Assembly (NCBI RefSeq): GCF_044005705.1
Contig: NZ_JBIPKE010000016.1
Location: 62,001-126,000 of the forward strand
DNA length: 64,000 nucleotides
Source: Marinoscillum luteum
GTDB taxonomy: Bacteria; Bacteroidota; Bacteroidia; Cytophagales; Cyclobacteriaceae
Direction: 5' to 3'
Position 1 is the first letter of the stretch. Each line of letters opens with the position of its first letter. Of the stretch, positions 60,801 through 64,000 are shown piece after piece. A program made the translations under genes and the position numbers. Below the pieces are notes generated by a model, which did not search any database, was not told the DNA's origin, and saw only the letters and a program-made list of their open reading frames with translations.

Positions 60801-62765
60801 TATGGTGTGGGTACTATGCTGACCCGGGGATCCAGAGCCGTGTCTCAGGAACTCACCTTCAAGGAATTTTCCTATAGTGCCAGACATGCCAAGTTTGCCA
60901 TTCTGACCAACAACCCAGACAAGCCCGCCATGGCGGGAGATGACATCCGCCTCAACTTTGATCTGAAAAACGGCACTGCCCTTATTCAACCGGAAAAGGC
61001 CGGGGTGGCAGCACTCTCTTTTCCTTATGCCCAAATGAGAACCTCCATTACCAATGCCGTTTGGAACCTGGATGATTCTACCGTGACGATGACCAAGCCT
61101 AAGAATGTGCCCATAGCAAGCTCTTACTTCTATACAACCAGAAAGGATCTGGATTCACTGGCATTCAATGCCGAGCAGGCTACCTATGATTTCAACAGCA
61201 GGGAGCTGAACGTGAAAGGAATCCCATATATCATCGTGGCTGATGCCAAAATCATTCCTGAGAATAATGAAACAACGATTCTCGAAAATTTTGAGCTGCA
61301 ATCCTTCAATAATGCGGAGTTGATTATTGACACCCTGAATGCGTATCACTATCTCTATAATGGAGAGGTAAAGATTATCTCGAGAAATAAATTTATAGGG
61401 TCAGCCATGTACCGCCTGGTGTCAGGAGCAGACACTTTCGCCATCAAGTTTGATCAGTTTGTGCTGAGTGAGGTTTTTGTGGATGGCAAACCAAAACTCA
61501 TGACAACATCTGGCGGAGAAGTGCTTGCAAAGGAGAACCTGATCATTGCCCCGGGTTTCTATTATAAGGGGGCTGCAAAGATGTTTGCTTACAAAAAAGC
61601 CCTGGAACTCAATGGCGCTGTGAAGCTGATGCTTTCTGATCCAGCGTATGACTATTGGATCCTTTTTGAGCGCAACGATAACAACCCCGAAATAGCCATA
61701 GACGTAGAAACAGCACTGTATGACAATGAAGACCCGGTTGTTGCTGGCCTTCAGTATGACCTCAGGGGTAGTTTGTACACCACTTTTTTAGCCGATAAGA
61801 AGAACGACTCGGATGAAGACTTCTTCAAGGCGAAGGGGATCCTTACTTACGATACCGCATCGTTGACCTATCGCATTGAGAAACCCTCAAAGACCCTGGG
61901 AGAAAGTTATGATGGACATACGCTGATCTATGATGACAAGACCAAGAACATCATTTTTGAAGGCCCGGTAAGTTTCTTTAGTCCATATGCTCAAAAAGTG
62001 AAGATTGAAGCCAGTGTGTTGGGAAATGGGAATGCAACCACCAACGAGTACAACATTGATGCGTTTCTGGCCATTACGCTGCAAAATTCGCAGACTTTTA
62101 TGGATTTGATGTCTGAAGATCTGCTGGACATCATAGAAAGACTGGGTCCTCCACTGGCCAACGATATTTCCCTCGAACTGCTTTACAAGCTCGCCAATTT
62201 TACTTCTGACAGAGTGGCTAAGGCTTATGAAAAAGCCAGTTTGAAGGACTACAAACCTCTGTATACCTCTGCAGAAAACCTTGAAAAATCATTGGTCATT
62301 TCAGGAGTGAAAATGAAATGGTCTCAGGCGCACAAGTCCTTTTATAATACTACCAAGTTGGCCATCTCCAATATTTACGACAATGACGTGAACGCCAAAC
62401 TGGATGGGTTTATTGAGATCAAAAAGGATGATTCTAACAATGATGCGATGAACATTTTCATTCAGGCGGCACCCGGCACCTGGTATTTTATCAGCTACGC
62501 TTCCAACAACCTGCTGATGTACTCTTCCAACAGTAAGTTTAATGATGAGGTGACGGCCAAGTCGAACTACGGAAAATCAAAACCCGGTGAGTTAGTGCTG
62601 GTGCTGGGAGATGAGAATGAGACTCTTTCATTCATTAATGATTTCCGTGAGAAATATTTCGGTATCACCGATCCTTATGACCTGGTATCTCCAGACGAAG
62701 TAAACCTGGACGATGAAACCTTTGATACCATAGAAGAGTCTGATGACGATGGTTTTGGCTTTTGA
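57864..62765 (+). CDS. Very large exported protein with Asp/Trp repeats, function unknown
   Basis: 1633 residues with a signal peptide (ends VQAQ). After a helical N-terminal region there is an acidic stretch at about 199-259 made of repeated DPWADDADPW units, then a long beta-rich body (about 270-1560) and an acidic C-terminus ending in DDDGFGF. The segment LTFPKLFQGSVSGAYEFKSQ and many similar strands suggest a repeated beta-sandwich or beta-helix structure. A short helix-turn-helix-like stretch occurs near 580-625. I do not recognise a family; size and layout suggest an outer-membrane or periplasmic protein. It lies 30 bp after prmA. Confidence 0.85.
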   Translation: MKRLGLFVLIGMALLSEVQAQRSFSDDKATFFNQVMTRLRALDTEPARKVAFDFNNAWTGAFTSANQDMIHSIALQMDKKGYGFDPFFWYYFSYLAFANAQANLPSSDIAQVLKINDQMVKTMNREEYRNFLLGLNMFMARRIIGKSKNVLALTDNGTFQFKLLDEYIEPVEQIEEPIEEKEPLNPPDNKGSLWSGPQNDDWNSGQNDPWADDADPWDDQKDDPWADDADPWADDGKSSYDDNWVDSENVWGYDDSGEVFEEKADRQFVETIAQDYVAGLQAKYRHPALEGPAIQLENNSMLIVTPYDSMRIKETDGTFLLKNRVYAGENAVINWPADNRNFKGAVVNLGKFYIRADRADFWSPNATLTFPKLFQGSVSGAYEFKSQTRKPNQLSNFPKFTSNESNIDLILPMTNVRYSGGIEISGNRLSGASVSRRPGKLTLLDGKGNQAILRSERFEFRADSVITSASARLTIKHGSDSLIHPSVEVFYDTKTRKLALLRTKEYNVTPFVSSYFQVNVNAQIINWDMKTDSINFSILNGKDLIPVTIESRDFFSQERFSRLSAGFQFHPVITSVFYANKFNTREFADQEIANHFNVPLKQVRGAMKLLKQFGFAKYNPETGLVQLNDKAFHYHDASGQKVDYDNLLIPSLSPNLPNATWRLDSGDMKVTGVSRFYYTSDFKVYAEPKDQVMTLLKGRNIEMDGMVNAGDFQYKGKDYLFDYDQFLINLQQVDSIRIQIELPDSLKQAGQEKVSLQNHLNETSGTLYLDDPRNKSGLKSSAAFPDFVSESDAIVYFDGPEVLNGAYDKSVKFIIPPFDSDSLSSQEAIRFDGTFNSGGIFPNFEETLSLQPDQSLGFIHQIPPEGYTLYGTTARTYENIRLSNQGMRGKGKIDFITSTIYSKDFVYYPDSVAAYGTGGVIRPGEANGASYPEAVLGPYRMHWEPRIDSMFLRNIRKPFKFYNATAELDGAVNITSRGVYGVGTMLTRGSRAVSQELTFKEFSYSARHAKFAILTNNPDKPAMAGDDIRLNFDLKNGTALIQPEKAGVAALSFPYAQMRTSITNAVWNLDDSTVTMTKPKNVPIASSYFYTTRKDLDSLAFNAEQATYDFNSRELNVKGIPYIIVADAKIIPENNETTILENFELQSFNNAELIIDTLNAYHYLYNGEVKIISRNKFIGSAMYRLVSGADTFAIKFDQFVLSEVFVDGKPKLMTTSGGEVLAKENLIIAPGFYYKGAAKMFAYKKALELNGAVKLMLSDPAYDYWILFERNDNNPEIAIDVETALYDNEDPVVAGLQYDLRGSLYTTFLADKKNDSDEDFFKAKGILTYDTASLTYRIEKPSKTLGESYDGHTLIYDDKTKNIIFEGPVSFFSPYAQKVKIEASVLGNGNATTNEYNIDAFLAITLQNSQTFMDLMSEDLLDIIERLGPPLANDISLELLYKLANFTSDRVAKAYEKASLKDYKPLYTSAENLEKSLVISGVKMKWSQAHKSFYNTTKLAISNIYDNDVNAKLDGFIEIKKDDSNNDAMNIFIQAAPGTWYFISYASNNLLMYSSNSKFNDEVTAKSNYGKSKPGELVLVLGDENETLSFINDFREKYFGITDPYDLVSPDEVNLDDETFDTIEESDDDGFGF

Positions 62766-62815
62766 TACAAGGCCTATATTTGCAGCTCGAATAATCAACA
62801 AAATAGATAACCCTA

Positions 62816-64000
62816 ATGGACGCAATCCAACATTTTCAATCCAATAAAGAAAGATACCTAGAAGAACTGCTCGACCTCCTCAGGATCCCCTCTGTGAGTG
62901 CAGATTCCAAGTTTAAGGGCGATGTACGAAAGGCCGCAGAATTTATCAAAACAAAATTTGAAGAAGCTGGCGCAGATACAGTGGAGCTGGTGGAAACCCC
63001 GGGCCACCCCATTGTGTACGCCGAAAAGATCATTGATCCAAAGCTGCCTACGGTGTTGGTGTATGGCCACTACGACGTGCAGCCCGCAGACCCCTATGAG
63101 CTTTGGGATTCACCGCCTTTTGAGCCGGTGATCAAAAATGAGCGCATTTATGCACGTGGCGCTTGTGATGACAAAGGCCAGATGTACATGCATGTGAAGG
63201 CCTTTGAATCTTTGGTGAAGTCCGGATCCTTGCCCTGCAATGCCAAGTTTATGATAGAAGGAGAGGAGGAAGTGGGCTCGTCGCATCTGGAGACTTTCGT
63301 CAAAGAGAATAAAAAGAAGCTGGCTGCAGATGTGATTTTGATTTCAGATACCTCTATTATTAGCAATGAAACTCCGTCCATTACCGTAGGCCTGCGTGGC
63401 CTTAGCTATCTGGAAGTGGAAGTGACAGGCCCCAACAGAGATTTGCACTCGGGTGTATATGGTGGAGCAGTCGCCAACCCAATCAATGTCCTGTGTGATA
63501 TGATCGCCAGCTTGCAGGATAAGGAGGGACACATCACCATTCCTGGTTTTTATGATAAGGTGGAGGACCTGAGTACCGAACAAAGATCCGAAATGGCCAA
63601 AGCGCCCTTCGACCTGGAGGCCTATAAGAAAGACCTGAAGATCAATGATGTGAAAGGAGAAAAGGGCTATTCTACCATAGAAAGAACCGGAATCAGACCT
63701 ACTTTGGATGTGAACGGCATTTGGGGAGGATACATTGGTGAAGGCGCAAAGACTGTATTGCCATCCAAGGCCAATGCCAAGATTTCTATGAGGCTGGTAC
63801 CGCATCAGGACAGTGATGAGATCACCGAAATTTTCACCAAACATTTTGAATCAATAGCTCCAAAATCCGTGAAGGTGAAAGTGACACCACACCACGGTGG
63901 AGAACCAGCCGTCATTTCTACTACCTCTCCAGCTTATCAGGCGGCCAGCAGGGCCTTTGAGGAGGCATGGGGTAAAAAGCCAATCCCAACGCGGGAAGGC
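62816..64000 (+). CDS. M20-family dipeptidase, 3' end beyond window
   Basis: First 395 codons of a zinc-dependent M20 peptidase of the dipeptidase/carnosinase type. Zinc ligands and catalytic residues appear in VLVYGHYDVQPAD (near residue 85), ARGACDDKGQ (near 118) and IEGEEEVGSSH (near 150); DLHSGVYGG marks the dimerisation lid region. Full-length relatives have about 455 residues, so some 60 are missing at the right edge. Cytoplasmic peptide turnover is likely. Starts 50 bp after the giant exported protein. Confidence 0.95.
   Translation, partial: MDAIQHFQSNKERYLEELLDLLRIPSVSADSKFKGDVRKAAEFIKTKFEEAGADTVELVETPGHPIVYAEKIIDPKLPTVLVYGHYDVQPADPYELWDSPPFEPVIKNERIYARGACDDKGQMYMHVKAFESLVKSGSLPCNAKFMIEGEEEVGSSHLETFVKENKKKLAADVILISDTSIISNETPSITVGLRGLSYLEVEVTGPNRDLHSGVYGGAVANPINVLCDMIASLQDKEGHITIPGFYDKVEDLSTEQRSEMAKAPFDLEAYKKDLKINDVKGEKGYSTIERTGIRPTLDVNGIWGGYIGEGAKTVLPSKANAKISMRLVPHQDSDEITEIFTKHFESIAPKSVKVKVTPHHGGEPAVISTTSPAYQAASRAFEEAWGKKPIPTREG

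Noticed and set aside
1..64000. tRNA, rRNA, prophage, IS elements and CRISPR
   Set aside because: Gaps between genes were read for these and none was found; genes are densely packed with normal housekeeping content.

Overview
The window reads as a chromosomal segment of a gliding, Bacteroidetes-type bacterium, most likely of the order Cytophagales. The reasons are the gliding/type IX secretion lipoproteins GldJ, GldD, GldE and GldB, several families typical of that phylum (DUF4175, DUF4301, OMP_b-brl_3 receptors, PepSY-like proteins, a 29-residue AURKAIP1/COX24-like basic protein), weak Shine-Dalgarno signals and TAnnTTTG-type -7 boxes. No phage, insertion sequence, CRISPR array, tRNA or rRNA was seen.

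The most notable part is the left 11 kb, which looks like the chromosomal replication origin region. The gene-free stretch 5850-6255 holds one exact DnaA box and at least four one-mismatch boxes, an 87% A+T block (5881-5935), and a sharp change in strand composition: 93 G against 16 C in 5941-6240, against 60 G and 65 C in 5521-5820. About 4.5 kb to the right, between ybeY and mnmG (gidA), lie two ParB-binding parS palindromes 46 bp apart (10715-10730 perfect, 10761-10776 with one mismatch). A DnaA-box cluster, a skew switch, mnmG and parS together make an origin the most economical reading. dnaA itself is not in the window.

Layout: 1-3369, fatty-acid beta-oxidation operon (thiolase, fused HAD/enoyl-CoA hydratase, MarR regulator). 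3463-5849, a CxxC protein and a TPR protein. 5850-6255, putative oriC. 6256-15370, minus-strand block (Ig-like lipoprotein, methyltransferase, mnmG, parS, ybeY, RsbW-like ATPase, DUF4175 coiled-coil protein, small conserved protein). 15395-21319, comF, gldJ, mfd and a possible small RNA locus. 21320-33236, mostly single genes for exported or uncharacterised proteins (S1/P1 nuclease, TerB-like, DUF4301, zinc metalloprotease, 2H phosphoesterase, HupE-like, LolA-fold-like proteins, DUF427, LiaF-like, Hsp20-like). 33290-38927, recG-gldD-gldE-ssb-mutY, all on the minus strand. 39032-41809, HU-like protein, TPR protein, 29-residue basic protein, RNase G. 41806-46306, outer-membrane barrel, gldB, a glycosyltransferase and a von Willebrand A-like protein. 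46369-51295, response regulator, histidine kinase, PepSY-like lipoprotein and outer-membrane receptor, probably one regulatory unit. 51370-53195, antitoxin-like small protein, nth, a mini anti-sigma candidate and an ECF sigma factor. 53398-64000, uvrA, tpiA, prmA, a 1633-residue exported protein with Asp/Trp repeats, and a truncated M20 dipeptidase.

DNA maintenance is strongly represented (mfd, recG, ssb, mutY, nth, uvrA, an HU-like protein), next to the envelope/gliding functions. Two oddities stand out in mutY: its conserved N-terminus has no ATG/GTG/TTG start, and its iron-sulfur cysteine spacing is one residue short.
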